A program made the translations under genes and the position numbers. From positions 3,038,001 to 3,102,000 of the forward strand of contig NZ_CP108488.1 in the NCBI RefSeq assembly GCF_035987325.1: a stretch of 64,000 bases of DNA, written 5' to 3'. Source of the stretch: Streptomyces sp. NBC_01244. GTDB lineage: Bacteria; Actinomycetota; Actinomycetes; Streptomycetales; Streptomycetaceae. Under the pieces are notes generated by a model. That model was not told the origin of the DNA and did no database searches. It worked only from the letters and a program-made list of their open reading frames with translations. Positions 15,293 through 24,401 of this stretch are shown piece by piece; position 1 is the stretch's first letter; every line of letters starts with the position of its first letter.

Positions 15293-16746
15293 CAGTTCTG
15301 GGCCGTGCGGCGCCTGCGCGCGACGAACACCGCGCCCGCGCCCGCCGCGATGACGGCGGCGGAGGAACCGAGCAGTGCGCCGGCCGGGATCTCGGCGCCG
15401 GTGGCGGCGAGGCCGACGCCCCCGACGGTGCCGCCGGCTCCGGCGGTACCGGTGCCGCCCGTGGTGCCGGTGCCGGCCGGGGGCAGGACGGCGTCCTTGT
15501 CCACGGAGACGGTCAGGTTGACGTCGTCCGCGCGGGTCCCGACCGGGTACATGGAGCCGGTGGTGTCGTTGGCGAAGGCAGCGGAGCCCTCGGCCGTGAG
15601 CGCGGTGCGCACGGCGTTCAGGGTGAGGACGCCGTTCTTGGTCTTGTAGTCGGCCTTCGAGAGGTCGAGCGTGGCGAAGGGGATGTTCGCCTTGACCCCG
15701 GCGGCCGTCTTCACGTCCAGGACCAGGGTTCCCTTGCCGCCCTCTGCGTTGATGCGGACGTTGCCGAAGGTCATGTCGATGCCGTGGGCCGGGTACTGGA
15801 AGCGGAGGTTGCCCGCGAAGGTGGCGTTCAGCTTCCGCGCCTTGGTGTCGAGGGTGCCCTTGCCGCCACCGAAGGCGAAGCTGTCGCCGTTCGCGACCGC
15901 GCCGGCCGCCGGGGTGACGGTGCCGCCCGCGCTCTGGACGTACGTGCGGAAGGACTCCTTGACACCCCAGGCCAGCTTGCCGCCGAGGATCTTCTGCGGG
16001 CCGCCGGGCGCCGGGGTGCCGGTCGAGGCGGAGGGCGAGGGGGAGGCCGGCTTCGACGGTGCGGGCTTCGACGGGGAGGAAGTCGGGGACTTGGTCGGGG
16101 ACTTGGTCGGGCTCGCGGAGGCGGACGGGGACGGGCTCTGGGTGGGCGGCGGCGGGAACTTCAGTACGGCCGTCAGCGGGTCGCCCGCCTTGCCCTTGTA
16201 GCTGTCCGAGCCGAGGAGCTTCGCGGCGTCGGCGGTCAGCGTGGTGCCCAGGTCGGCCATCGACTGCCCGCCGAAGGCGACCTTCGCGAAGGGGACGTTC
16301 TTCGTGAGCACGCCGTCCCGGGTGACGTCGATGATCAGCAGCTTCTTGCCGGTGTCGATGCGCAGGTTCGCGAGCTTCACCTCGAAGCGGTGCGCGGCCG
16401 ACTTGAAGGTGACGCTGCCCTTGAAGGCGGCGGTCACGAGGTGGGTGGCCGGGTCGTACTGGCCGGTGGCCGAGCCGAAGGTGAAGCCCTTGGCGGTCTT
16501 CTTCGCGCCGTTCGCGACGGTGATCTCGCCCTGGGCGATGGTCGTCACGTAGGTGCGGTAGCTCTCCAGGACGCCCCAGTCGAGGGTGCCGCCGACGACC
16601 GGGATCGCCGCGGGGGCGCCCTGCGCCGCGGAGGCGGCCGGAGCGGTGCCGGCCGCGGTGGCGGGCAGGACGAACACGGTGGCGGCCACCGCGGCGGCGG
16701 TGGCCACGGCGGCTGCGAGGGCGACGGGACGGCGGATCGATGACAT
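15292..16746 (-). CDS. Cell-wall-anchored HtaA-domain haem-binding protein with LAATG sorting signal
   Basis: This 484-residue secreted protein would capture haem at the cell surface. It has a signal peptide (residues 1-32), HtaA domain 1 (about 50-180) and a Ser/Pro/Thr-rich spacer (about 200-250). HtaA domain 2 (about 255-425) and a sorting tail follow: LAATG at 446-450, a hydrophobic helix and RRRR. Each HtaA unit has the Tyr of the (S/F)(Y/F)RTYV motif and a His before the next strand (AAHRFEV, PAHGIDM), the pattern of the haem ligand residues in corynebacterial HtaA. LAxTG is the class E sortase signal of this group. It probably passes haem to HmuT. The TnpB element lies immediately 3' of it. 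Confidence 0.88.
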   Translation of the reverse strand: MSSIRRPVALAAAVATAAAVAATVFVLPATAAGTAPAASAAQGAPAAIPVVGGTLDWGVLESYRTYVTTIAQGEITVANGAKKTAKGFTFGSATGQYDPATHLVTAAFKGSVTFKSAAHRFEVKLANLRIDTGKKLLIIDVTRDGVLTKNVPFAKVAFGGQSMADLGTTLTADAAKLLGSDSYKGKAGDPLTAVLKFPPPPTQSPSPSASASPTKSPTKSPTSSPSKPAPSKPASPSPSASTGTPAPGGPQKILGGKLAWGVKESFRTYVQSAGGTVTPAAGAVANGDSFAFGGGKGTLDTKARKLNATFAGNLRFQYPAHGIDMTFGNVRINAEGGKGTLVLDVKTAAGVKANIPFATLDLSKADYKTKNGVLTLNAVRTALTAEGSAAFANDTTGSMYPVGTRADDVNLTVSVDKDAVLPPAGTGTTGGTGTAGAGGTVGGVGLAATGAEIPAGALLGSSAAVIAAGAGAVFVARRRRTAQN

Positions 16747-17002
16747 GGCGGGATCTCCTGAAACGGGGGTGAAGGAGGCGAAGGGGTGCGATGCGGGACG
16801 GTGCGGGACGGTGCGGGGCGTGCGAAGGCACGGCGAAGCCGAGCCCTGGCGGTACGGGGCCTACGGGTCCCTGCGGGGCTTGCGGGTGAGTGCGGTACGG
16901 GGCTTGCGGGCCGGGCGCTTCGGGTGAGCCCGACCCGCACAGCGGGGTGGTGCGGGGGCCCGGCGGACGGGCCGCGCGGGCGGTACGGCTTCGGGCCGCG
17001 GG

Positions 17003-18496
17003 TCAGCGGCGGGGAGCGGCCCCGTCGGCCTCGGAGGAACCCGGGGAGTCGGGGGCCGGGGCCGGAGCCGGAGCCGAAGCCAGGGTCTCGGTGACCCGCC
17101 CCTTCGTCCGGTTGCGCAGGACCAGGAAGACCGCTCCGCCCGCGAGGACCAGGACGGCGACCGCGAGGGCCGCGTACAGGCCGGTGTTCGAGGACTCGTC
17201 CGCCTTCGCGGCGGCGGCCGGGGTCGCGGCCGGTGCCGGCGGGGCGGCCGTCGAGCCGAGGTTCGGGAGGGCCGGGAGCTTCGCGGCTCCGTCGAGGGCG
17301 ACCGCGAGGGAGACGGGGTCCATCTCGGTGCCCGCCGCATACATGGAAACAGCGGCCATGGATTTGAAGGCCTGGGCTCCGCCCTCGGTGAGGGTGGCCG
17401 GGGCTTCGGTGAGGGTGGCGAGGCCGCCCTCGGTCTTGAGGCCCTTGGCGTCGAACTCCACGAGCGGGACGGCGGTCTTGGTGTCCGTGCCGGTGGTGAC
17501 GTCGGCGGACAGCACGCCCTTGCCGTTCTCCACCTTGGCCGTGAGCTTCGCGAGCTTCAGGTCGAGGTGGGCCCCGGTGAAGTGCACGGACCCGGCGAAG
17601 GCGGCGTCGAGGGTGCCCTTCGCGCCGTCGTAGGCGCCCTCGCCCTGCGGGAAACGGAACAGCGCGCCGCCGTCCTGGGCTCCGTCGGCCAGCTCCCACT
17701 TGCCCTGGCCGATGGAGCCGGAGACGTACTCGCGGAAGGTTCGCCGTACCCCCCAGTCCACGGCGGCGTCGGTGAACGCCCCGGCGGCCTGCGGGGTCTG
17801 GGAGGTCTGCGGGGTCTCCTCAGCCGGGGTGCTCGGGGCCGGCGAGGCGGGCTGCTCGGCCGCGGCGGCCTTGACGTCCACGGAGAGCGAGACCGGGTCG
17901 AGCTGCGCGCCCGCCGGGTAGTAGCCGGCGAAGGCCTTGGCGCCCTGGTCGGTGAGGGTGGCCGGGATGTTGGCGAGGGCGACCGGACTGCCGCCGCCCT
18001 TCATGTTCACCCCGCCCAGGCCCAGCTTGGCGAAGGGCACTTGAGAGGCGGTGGTGACCGCTCCGCCCTCCTTGGCCTTGCTGGAGACGTCCACGTAGAG
18101 CGTGCCGCTGCCGCCGTTGATCTTGACGGTGGGCCGGCTGACGCTCATGTCCAGTTCGTACGCGCCGTCCGGCTTCTGGTGGCCCTGGAAGGTGACGCCG
18201 CCGCTGAAGGAGGCCTCCAGGGAGCCGCTGTCCGGGTCGTAGGAGCCGTTCGCGGAGTGGAAGCGGAACAGGCTGCCGCCGGCGGTGGCGGCTCCGTTCT
18301 TCAGCTTGAACCCACCTTTTGCCACCGGGCCGGTGACGTAGCTCTGGAAGGAGGATTTGATGCCCCAGTCGAGTCGGCCGCCCTCCACGGTGCGGCCCGC
18401 CGCCTGGGCGGCGGTCGCCGGGAGCAGGGCGGCTCCCAGAGCCGCCAGGGTCGCCAACAGGGCGACGGCGGACGCACGGGTGGGTCTAGCGGACAT
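17003..18496 (-). CDS. Membrane-anchored HtaA-domain haem-binding protein
   Basis: This 497-residue relative of the preceding protein has a signal peptide (about 1-33, ending AQAA), two HtaA domains (about 38-205 and 240-405) separated by a Pro/Thr/Glu spacer, and a C-terminal helix (LYAALAVAVLVLAGGAVFLVL) followed by basic residues. Unlike its neighbour it has no LAxTG, so it is probably held by its own transmembrane helix. Tyr residues in SFQSYV and TFREYV and a His in the second domain (GAHLDLKL) fit haem binding. It is divergent from hmuT, sharing an intergenic region with an iron box. About 250 non-coding bases, with short GTGCGGG-type repeats, separate it from the first HtaA gene. Confidence 0.88.
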   Translation of the reverse strand: MSARPTRASAVALLATLAALGAALLPATAAQAAGRTVEGGRLDWGIKSSFQSYVTGPVAKGGFKLKNGAATAGGSLFRFHSANGSYDPDSGSLEASFSGGVTFQGHQKPDGAYELDMSVSRPTVKINGGSGTLYVDVSSKAKEGGAVTTASQVPFAKLGLGGVNMKGGGSPVALANIPATLTDQGAKAFAGYYPAGAQLDPVSLSVDVKAAAAEQPASPAPSTPAEETPQTSQTPQAAGAFTDAAVDWGVRRTFREYVSGSIGQGKWELADGAQDGGALFRFPQGEGAYDGAKGTLDAAFAGSVHFTGAHLDLKLAKLTAKVENGKGVLSADVTTGTDTKTAVPLVEFDAKGLKTEGGLATLTEAPATLTEGGAQAFKSMAAVSMYAAGTEMDPVSLAVALDGAAKLPALPNLGSTAAPPAPAATPAAAAKADESSNTGLYAALAVAVLVLAGGAVFLVLRNRTKGRVTETLASAPAPAPAPDSPGSSEADGAAPRR

Positions 18497-18525
18497 GAAT
18501 GTCCCCTCCAGGGTCTAGCGAGCGA

Positions 18526-18544
18526 GGTTAGGCTAACCTAAGCT
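18526..18544. promoter_or_regulatory. Iron box between htaA-like gene and hmuTUV
   Basis: TTAGGCTAACCTAA at 18528-18541 is a near-perfect DtxR/IdeR/DmdR operator core. It lies 30 bases upstream of the minus-strand HtaA gene and about 110 bases upstream of hmuT, so one repressor site could control both directions. Confidence 0.88.
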
Positions 18545-18652
18545 ACGTTCGGCCGGGTGTGAAACCCCCTGGCACCCGGAACCTCGAACCGGGTCCCCAC
18601 CACCAGCGAACCGGGTCCCCCACCCCAGTCGGACGATCAGGACGGTGCCTTC

Positions 18653-19672
18653 GTGCCTACGCCCGCCGCGTCAACCCGCATGTCCCGCTTCGCCGTAGCC
18701 CTGACCTCCGTGGTCCTGGCACTCGGCGTGAGCGCCTGCGGAGGTACGGCCGCCCCCTCCCCCGCCACCGGAGCCGGCGCCCCGGCCCTCCCGGACCGGG
18801 TGGAACCCCTCGCCCAGGCGCCCGTGCCCGCGCTGCCGGCAACCGTGGCCTCCGCGGACGGCGTCCGGGTCACCGTCACCTCGGCGGACCGGGTGATCCC
18901 GCTGACCGGCGGCCTCAACGAGATCGTGTACACCCTCGGGCTCGGCCCCAAGGTCGTCGCCAAGGACATCACCGCCACTTTCGAACAGGCGGCGGAGCTC
19001 CCGGTGGTGACGCGGGGCCACGAGGTCTCCGCCGAGAGCGTGCTGTCGCTGCGTCCGACCCTGGTGCTGGCCGAGACCACCTCCGGCCCCGCCGAGGCGC
19101 TCCGGCAGATCCGTGACGCGGGCGTCCCCCTCCTGGTGGTGGCCCCGGCCAAGTCCCTGGAGGACGTGGCCAAGCGCACCGACGCGGTGGCCGCCGCACT
19201 GGGCGTCAAGGAGGCCGGCGCGCAGCTGAACCAGCGCACCGCCGACCGCATCGCCGCCGCCCGCAAGGCCCTGCCCGCCACGGGCAAGAAGCCGCGCGTG
19301 GCCTTCCTCTACCTGCGCGGCACGGCCTCCGTGTACCTGATGGGCGGCTCCGACTCCGGCGCCGGTTCGCTGCTGGAGGCGGCCGGCGCGCTGGACACGG
19401 GTCCGGAGTCGGGGCTCGGCAAGGACTTCACCCCGATCACCAGCGAGGCCCTGGCCGCGGCCGCGCCCGACGCGATCCTCGTCATGTCCAAGGGCCTGGA
19501 GTCCGTGGGCGGCGTGGACGGGCTGGTCAAGATCCCGGGCGTGGCCCAGACCCCGGCCGGCATGGACCGGCGGGTGATCGCCGTCGACGACGGGGTCCTG
19601 CTCAACTACGGTCCGCGCACCGACCAGGTCCTGACCTCCCTCATCACCCAGCTCTACGGCAAGGCCTCCTGA
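18653..19672 (+). CDS. hmuT: Haem ABC transporter substrate-binding lipoprotein HmuT
   Basis: This 339-residue lipoprotein receives haem from the surface HtaA proteins and delivers it to HmuUV. The signal peptide ends in a lipobox (LGVSAC, Cys about residue 29). The mature part has the two-lobe periplasmic-binding fold of the haem/cobalamin/siderophore class, with VIPLTGGLNEIVYTLGLG, SAESVLSLRPTLVLAE and AFLYLRGTASVYLMGGSDSG. GTG 18653 gives the complete signal; ATG 18680 is an alternative. It is first in hmuTUV with one base to hmuU, and is controlled through the upstream iron box. Confidence 0.92.
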   Translation: MPTPAASTRMSRFAVALTSVVLALGVSACGGTAAPSPATGAGAPALPDRVEPLAQAPVPALPATVASADGVRVTVTSADRVIPLTGGLNEIVYTLGLGPKVVAKDITATFEQAAELPVVTRGHEVSAESVLSLRPTLVLAETTSGPAEALRQIRDAGVPLLVVAPAKSLEDVAKRTDAVAAALGVKEAGAQLNQRTADRIAAARKALPATGKKPRVAFLYLRGTASVYLMGGSDSGAGSLLEAAGALDTGPESGLGKDFTPITSEALAAAAPDAILVMSKGLESVGGVDGLVKIPGVAQTPAGMDRRVIAVDDGVLLNYGPRTDQVLTSLITQLYGKAS

Positions 19673-19673
19673 C

Positions 19674-20813
19674 GTGCCCCTCTCCTGCGAAGCCCCCGGG
19701 ACGCCGCCCGGAGCGGGCCCCCTTCCCGCTCCCGAGCGGGTGGCGTCCCGGGCCGTCCCCACCGCCGCCGGCGCACCGCCCCGGCGGCGGTGGGGTTCCG
19801 CCTGGCTCACCGGCGTCCTGGCCGCCGTCCTCGTGCTGCTCGCGCTGGTCTCCGCCGGGGTGGGGGCCTACGAGATCCCGCTCGGGGAGGTGATCGGGTC
19901 GGTGCAGCACCGCCTCGGGCTCGGGGGCGCCGCCCTCGACCGGGTCGGGGAGAGCGTGCTGTGGAACGTACGGCTGCCGCGCGTGGTGCTCGCCCTGCTC
20001 GTCGGGTCGAGCCTCGGCTGCGCCGGGGCGCTGATGCAGGGGGTGTTCGGCAATCCGCTCGCCGAGCCCGGGGTCATCGGGATCTCGGCGGGCGCCGCCG
20101 TCGGCGCGGTCGCCGCGATCGGGCTGGGCCTGACCTTCTTCGGCAACTGGACCATCACCGCCTGCGCCTTCGTCGCGGGGCTGATCACCGTCGGCGCCGT
20201 GTACCTGCTCTCCCGCAACGGCGGGAAGACGGAGGTCGTCACCCTCATCCTGACCGGCATCGCCGTCAACGCCTTCGCGGGCGCCCTGATCGGCCTGTTC
20301 ATCTTCTTCGCGGACAGCGGCCAGGTGAACCAGATCACCTTCTGGCAGCTCGGCTCCCTCGCCCAGGCCACCTGGCCCAAGGTGCTCGCCGTCCTGCCCT
20401 GCGCGCTGGCCGGCCTGGCCATCGCCCCCTTCTACTCCCGCAAGCTGGACCTGCTGTCCCTCGGCGAGCGCCCCGCCCGCCATCTCGGCGTCGACGTGGA
20501 GCGGCTGCGGCTCACGCTGATCCTGCTCGTCGCGCTGCTCACCGCGGCGGCCGTCGCCGTGGCCGGGATCATCAGCTTCGTCGGGCTCCTCGTGCCGCAC
20601 CTGCTGCGCATGGCCAACGGTCCGGGCCACCGGTTCCTGGTGCCCGGCAGCGCGCTCGCCGGAGCCGTGGTGCTGGTCGCCGGGGATCTGGCCGCACGGA
20701 CCCTCGCCCAGCCCGCCGAGCTGCCGCTCGGCGTCCTGACCGCCCTGCTCGGCAGCCCGTTCTTCTTCTGGCTGCTGCGCCGCACCCGCCGCAAGCAAGG
20801 AGGCTGGGCATGA
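19674..20813 (+). CDS. hmuU: Haem ABC transporter permease HmuU (FecCD family)
   Basis: This 379-residue polytopic membrane protein has about nine or ten hydrophobic segments. The family motif LRLPRVVLALLVGSSLGCAGALMQG is recognisable in its NVRLPRVVLALLVG version, followed by NPLAEPGVIGISAGAAVG, the usual loop before helix 3. The coupling-helix region LGERPARHLGVDVERLR and the closing GTDLAART-like segment (AGDLAARTLAQP) are also present. GTG 19674 lies one base after the hmuT stop. A Pro/Ala-rich N-terminal tail of about 35 residues precedes the first helix. Its stop overlaps hmuV by four bases. Confidence 0.92.
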   Translation: MPLSCEAPGTPPGAGPLPAPERVASRAVPTAAGAPPRRRWGSAWLTGVLAAVLVLLALVSAGVGAYEIPLGEVIGSVQHRLGLGGAALDRVGESVLWNVRLPRVVLALLVGSSLGCAGALMQGVFGNPLAEPGVIGISAGAAVGAVAAIGLGLTFFGNWTITACAFVAGLITVGAVYLLSRNGGKTEVVTLILTGIAVNAFAGALIGLFIFFADSGQVNQITFWQLGSLAQATWPKVLAVLPCALAGLAIAPFYSRKLDLLSLGERPARHLGVDVERLRLTLILLVALLTAAAVAVAGIISFVGLLVPHLLRMANGPGHRFLVPGSALAGAVVLVAGDLAARTLAQPAELPLGVLTALLGSPFFFWLLRRTRRKQGGWA

Positions 20814-21703
20814 GCGTCCTGTTCGCCGCGTTCCGCAGGACCAAGCGCACCGTCCCCGCCCGGCCGGCCCCCGGCGCGCCGCTCGCCGAGGTCAGGGACC
20901 TGCGCGTACGGCTCGGCGGGCGCGAGGTGCTCGCCGGGATCGACCTGACCGTGCGCGCCGGGGAGGTGCTGGCCCTGGTCGGGCCGAACGGCGCGGGCAA
21001 GTCCACCCTGCTGGCGGCCCTGTCCGCGGACCTGCCGGCGGACTCCGGGGAGGTGCGGATCGACGGGCGCCCGGTGGGCGGCTGGCCGGCCCCCGAGCTG
21101 GCCCTGCGCCGGGCGGTGCTCCCCCAGTCGGCCGCACTGGCCTTCCCTTTTCCGGTGGAGGACGTCGTACGGATGGGCCGCGCCCCATGGGCGGGCACCG
21201 AGGCGGCCGACTCCGACGAGGAGGCGGTGGCCGCCGCCATGGCCGCCACCGAGGTGACGGGCTTCGCCGCCCGCCCGTTCTCGGCGCTCTCGGGCGGCGA
21301 GCGGGCCCGGGTCGCGCTGGCCCGCGTACTGGCCCAGCGGGCCCCGCTGCTGCTGCTCGACGAGCCGACCGCGGCACTGGACCTGCGCCACCAGGAGCTG
21401 GTGCTGCGGATCTGCCGGGAGCGGGCGGCGGCCGGGGACGGGGTCGTGGTGGTCCTGCACGACCTGGGCCTGGCGGCGGCGTACGCGGACCGGGTCGCCG
21501 TCCTGCACGACGGCCGGATCGCGGTGGACGGCCCGCCCGCGGAGGTGTTCGAGGACGGGCTGCTGAGCCGGGTCTACCGCCAGTCGGTGGAGGTCCTCCC
21601 GCACCCGCGCACCGGGGCGCCGCTGGTGGTCCCCGTCCGTGACGGGGCGCCGGGGAAGCCCGGGGAGAGCGTTCCGCCGTACGGGACGGCCGGCTGGGCT
21701 TGA
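20810..21703 (+). CDS. hmuV: Haem ABC transporter ATP-binding protein HmuV
   Basis: This 297-residue ATPase of the haem importer has Walker A (GPNGAGKST), a Q-loop (LPQSAALAFPF), the family signature LSGGERARVALARVLAQ, Walker B (LLLLDEPTAALD) and the switch His in VVLHDLGLAAAYADR, all intact. It starts at ATG 20810 within the hmuU stop (ATGA), with AAGGAGG upstream. Its C-terminus (PRTGAPLVVPVR and beyond) matches HmuV relatives and then adds a short Gly/Pro tail. Confidence 0.93.
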   Translation: MSVLFAAFRRTKRTVPARPAPGAPLAEVRDLRVRLGGREVLAGIDLTVRAGEVLALVGPNGAGKSTLLAALSADLPADSGEVRIDGRPVGGWPAPELALRRAVLPQSAALAFPFPVEDVVRMGRAPWAGTEAADSDEEAVAAAMAATEVTGFAARPFSALSGGERARVALARVLAQRAPLLLLDEPTAALDLRHQELVLRICRERAAAGDGVVVVLHDLGLAAAYADRVAVLHDGRIAVDGPPAEVFEDGLLSRVYRQSVEVLPHPRTGAPLVVPVRDGAPGKPGESVPPYGTAGWA

Positions 21704-21806
21704 CCTCGGCTTGACCCGGCCATGGGGGCGGCGTGGGGCACCCGTGACGGCCCCGTGTCCGGCCCTGGGATGTGTGGGCTGAATCACTGGACGTACGAGT
21801 ATGGGT

Positions 21807-21839
21807 CAGGTAAGCCTCGGTTAAGTTAGGTCCGCCTCA
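21807..21839. promoter_or_regulatory. Degenerate iron boxes upstream of efeOBU
   Basis: TCAGGTAAGCCTCGG (21807-21821) and, directly after, TTAAGTTAGGTCCGCCTCA (21821-21839) each match the 19-bp iron-box consensus imperfectly. They lie 60-95 bases before the efeO start, consistent with weaker or two-site control of the Efe system by the same iron repressor. Confidence 0.65.
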
Positions 21840-21901
21840 CCGGCCGCCCCCACCCGATCGGGGCGGCCGTCTGCCGAATGCCAGACTGCCAGGAGCCCCC
21901 T

Positions 21902-23041
21902 ATGCGCCCCGTCCGCCTCTCCGTCGTCACCGCGGCAGCCGTCGTGGCCGCCCTCACCGCGGTCACCGGCTGCTCCGAGAAGAGCGACGCGTCCGGCGAC
22001 GGCGTCATCAAGGTGGCGGCCTCCGACTCGGCCTGCGAGGTCAGCGCGAAGGAGTTCCCTGCGGGCAAGGTCACCATCGAGGTCGAGAACAAGGGCTCCA
22101 AGGTCACCGAGCTCTACGTGCTGTTCCCCGACGACCGCATCGTCACCGAGCGCGAGAACATAGGCCCCGGCACCAAGGCCACCATCACCGCCGAGCTCAA
22201 GGCGGGCGACTACGAGGTCGCCTGCAAGCCCGGCATGAAGGGCGACGGCATCCGCCAGCAGGTCAAGGCCACCGGCGGGGGCACCGTCGAGAAGCGCAGC
22301 CCCGAGGCCGACGCCGCGGTCGCCGCGTACCGCAAGTACGTGCAGCTCCAGGCCGACGAGACCATCCCCAAGGCGCAGGTCTTCGCGGACGCGGTCAAGG
22401 CCGGCGACGTCGAGGCCGCGAAGAAGGCGTACGCCCTCTCGCGCATCGGCTGGGAGCGCACCGAGCCGGTCGCCGAGTCCTTCGGCGACATCGACCCGAA
22501 GGTCGACGTCCGCGAGGACGGCCTGGAGCCGAACCAGGAGTGGACCGGCTGGCACAAGCTGGAGAAGTCCCTCTTCGAGGGCAACAAGATCGACGACGCG
22601 GACAAGAAGCTCGCCGACACCCTGATGGCCGACCTGGCCGTGTGGCAGAAGAAGGTCGGCCAGGCGGAGATCACCCCCACCTCGATGGCGAACGGCGCCA
22701 AGGAGCTCCTCGACGAGGTCGCCACCGGCAAGGTGACGGGTGAGGAAGAGCGCTACAGCCACACCGACCTGGTCGACTTCAAGGCCAACGTCGAGGGCGC
22801 GGAGAAGGCGTACGAGCTGCTCAAGCCGGTCACCTCGAAGACCGACCCCGCGCTCACCGCCGAGCTGGACAAGCAGTTCGCGGCCCTGAACAACCTGCTG
22901 GAGAAGTACCGCCCGAACAAGGCCGCGTACGAGTTCACCTCGTACGACAAGGTCGGCGAGGCCGAGCGCAAGGAGCTCTCCGACGGCGTCAACGCGCTGG
23001 CCGAGCCGCTCTCGAAGCTGGCCGCCGCGGTCGCGAAGTAA
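21902..23041 (+). CDS. efeO: Iron uptake system lipoprotein EfeO
   Basis: This 379-residue extracytoplasmic lipoprotein is a component of the EfeUOB ferrous/ferric uptake system. The signal peptide ends with a lipobox (AVTGC, about residue 24). An N-terminal cupredoxin-like domain (about 35-130) is followed by the M75/imelysin-type helical domain, with its metal-binding HxxE in TGWHKLEKSLFE. Internal segments GWERTEPVAESFGDID and EERYSHTDLVDFKAN are standard for EfeO. I chose ATG 21902 because it begins the signal peptide directly. It is the first gene of efeO-efeB-efeU. Confidence 0.93.
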   Translation: MRPVRLSVVTAAAVVAALTAVTGCSEKSDASGDGVIKVAASDSACEVSAKEFPAGKVTIEVENKGSKVTELYVLFPDDRIVTERENIGPGTKATITAELKAGDYEVACKPGMKGDGIRQQVKATGGGTVEKRSPEADAAVAAYRKYVQLQADETIPKAQVFADAVKAGDVEAAKKAYALSRIGWERTEPVAESFGDIDPKVDVREDGLEPNQEWTGWHKLEKSLFEGNKIDDADKKLADTLMADLAVWQKKVGQAEITPTSMANGAKELLDEVATGKVTGEEERYSHTDLVDFKANVEGAEKAYELLKPVTSKTDPALTAELDKQFAALNNLLEKYRPNKAAYEFTSYDKVGEAERKELSDGVNALAEPLSKLAAAVAK

Positions 23042-23075
23042 CTCCGGAACAGCAGAGCAGGCGGGAGAACCTCAC

Positions 23076-24383
23076 ATGAGCGAGTCGGTGTCCGGACCGG
23101 AGTCCACACAGGACGGCGCGCCCGAAGGCGCCTCGGAGCAGGCGGGCTCGGGTTCGGGCGCGCCCTCGCGCCGGGCCGTCCTCGGCTGGGGCGGCGCGGG
23201 CCTCGCGCTCGGCGCGGCGGCGGCCGGCGGTACGGCCATCGCCCTGAACTCGGGCCCCGACATGGTCTCGGCGGCCGCGGCCGGCGCGGCCGTGCCGTTC
23301 CACGGCGAGCACCAGGCCGGTATCGCCAGTGCCGTCCAGGACCGCCTGCACTTCGCCGCCTTCGACGTGAAGACGAAGGACCGCGGCGAGCTGGTCCAGC
23401 TCCTCAAGGACTGGACCGAGGCGGCCCGGCTGATGACGGCAGGTCAGCCGGTCGGCGAGGGCGGCTTCGGCGGCCTTCCGGAGGCCCCGCCGGACGACAC
23501 GGGCGAGGCGCTGGGCCTGAAGGCCTCCCGCCTCACCCTGACCATCGGTTTCGGGCCGGGCCTGTTCGCCAAGGGCCGCTTCGGGCTGGAGGGCAAGCGC
23601 CCCGGGGCCCTGATCGACCTGGAGCTCTTCCCCGGCGACAACCTCGACCCGGCCCGCTCGGGCGGCGACCTGTGCGTGCAGGCCTGCGCCGACGACCCGC
23701 AGGTCGCCGTCCACGCCATCCGTCAGCTCGCCCGCATCGGCTTCGGCAAGACGGCGGTGCGCTGGTCGCAGCTCGGCTTCGGCAAGACCTCCTCGACCAC
23801 GCCCGACGAGCAGACCCCGCGCAACATGATGGGCTTCAAGGACGGCACCCGGAACATCTCGGGCACCGACAAGGCGGCCCTGGACAAGCACGTGTGGGTC
23901 GGCGCCGGCGACGGCAGCGACTGGCTGACCGGTGGCTCGTACCTCGTGGCGCGCCGGATCCGGATGAACATCGAGACGTGGGACCGCACGTCCCTGGGCG
24001 AGCAGGAGGACATCTTCGGCCGCGACAAGGGCGAGGGCGCCCCCGTCGGCAAGTCCAAGGAGCGCGACGAGCCGTTCCTGAAGGCGATGAAGCCCGAGGC
24101 GCACGTCCGCCTCGCGCACCCGGACACCAACGACGGTGCGACGATCCTGCGCCGCGGGTACTCCTTCACCGACGGCACGGACGGACTGGGCCGCCTCGAC
24201 GCGGGCCTGTTCTTCCTCGCCTACCAGCGCGACGTCCGCACCGGCTTCGTCCCGATCCAGCGCAAGCTGGCGAAGTCCGACGTACTCAACGAATACATCC
24301 AGCACGTGGGTTCGGCCGTCTTCGCCGTCCCGCCGGGCGTCCGCGACAAGGACGACTGGTGGGGCCGGACGCTGTTCGCGTAG
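23076..24383 (+). CDS. efeB: Tat-exported deferrochelatase/Dyp-type peroxidase EfeB
   Basis: This 435-residue haem peroxidase is exported folded; the twin-arginine motif SRRAVLGWGG is at about residues 31-40. The Dyp hallmark GFKDGTRN (GxxDG, the catalytic Asp) is present, as is the segment AHPDTNDGATILRRGYSF near the proximal haem site. In the Efe system it oxidises ferrous iron, or is proposed to release iron from haem, handing it to EfeO/EfeU. A GGGAG site precedes ATG 23076. The N-terminal 30 residues are unusually Ser/Glu/Gly-rich. Confidence 0.93.
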   Translation: MSESVSGPESTQDGAPEGASEQAGSGSGAPSRRAVLGWGGAGLALGAAAAGGTAIALNSGPDMVSAAAAGAAVPFHGEHQAGIASAVQDRLHFAAFDVKTKDRGELVQLLKDWTEAARLMTAGQPVGEGGFGGLPEAPPDDTGEALGLKASRLTLTIGFGPGLFAKGRFGLEGKRPGALIDLELFPGDNLDPARSGGDLCVQACADDPQVAVHAIRQLARIGFGKTAVRWSQLGFGKTSSTTPDEQTPRNMMGFKDGTRNISGTDKAALDKHVWVGAGDGSDWLTGGSYLVARRIRMNIETWDRTSLGEQEDIFGRDKGEGAPVGKSKERDEPFLKAMKPEAHVRLAHPDTNDGATILRRGYSFTDGTDGLGRLDAGLFFLAYQRDVRTGFVPIQRKLAKSDVLNEYIQHVGSAVFAVPPGVRDKDDWWGRTLFA

Positions 24384-24401
24384 GGGACGGGGAGAACCGA
24401 A

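Noticed and set aside
15112..16743. 543-residue plus-strand frame over the HtaA gene
   Set aside because: It is low-complexity, antisense to a protein with a signal peptide, two HtaA domains and a sorting signal.
21718..21806. Possible riboswitch or small RNA between hmuV and efeO
   Set aside because: I could find no conserved riboswitch core; the region is explained by the degenerate iron boxes and the promoter.
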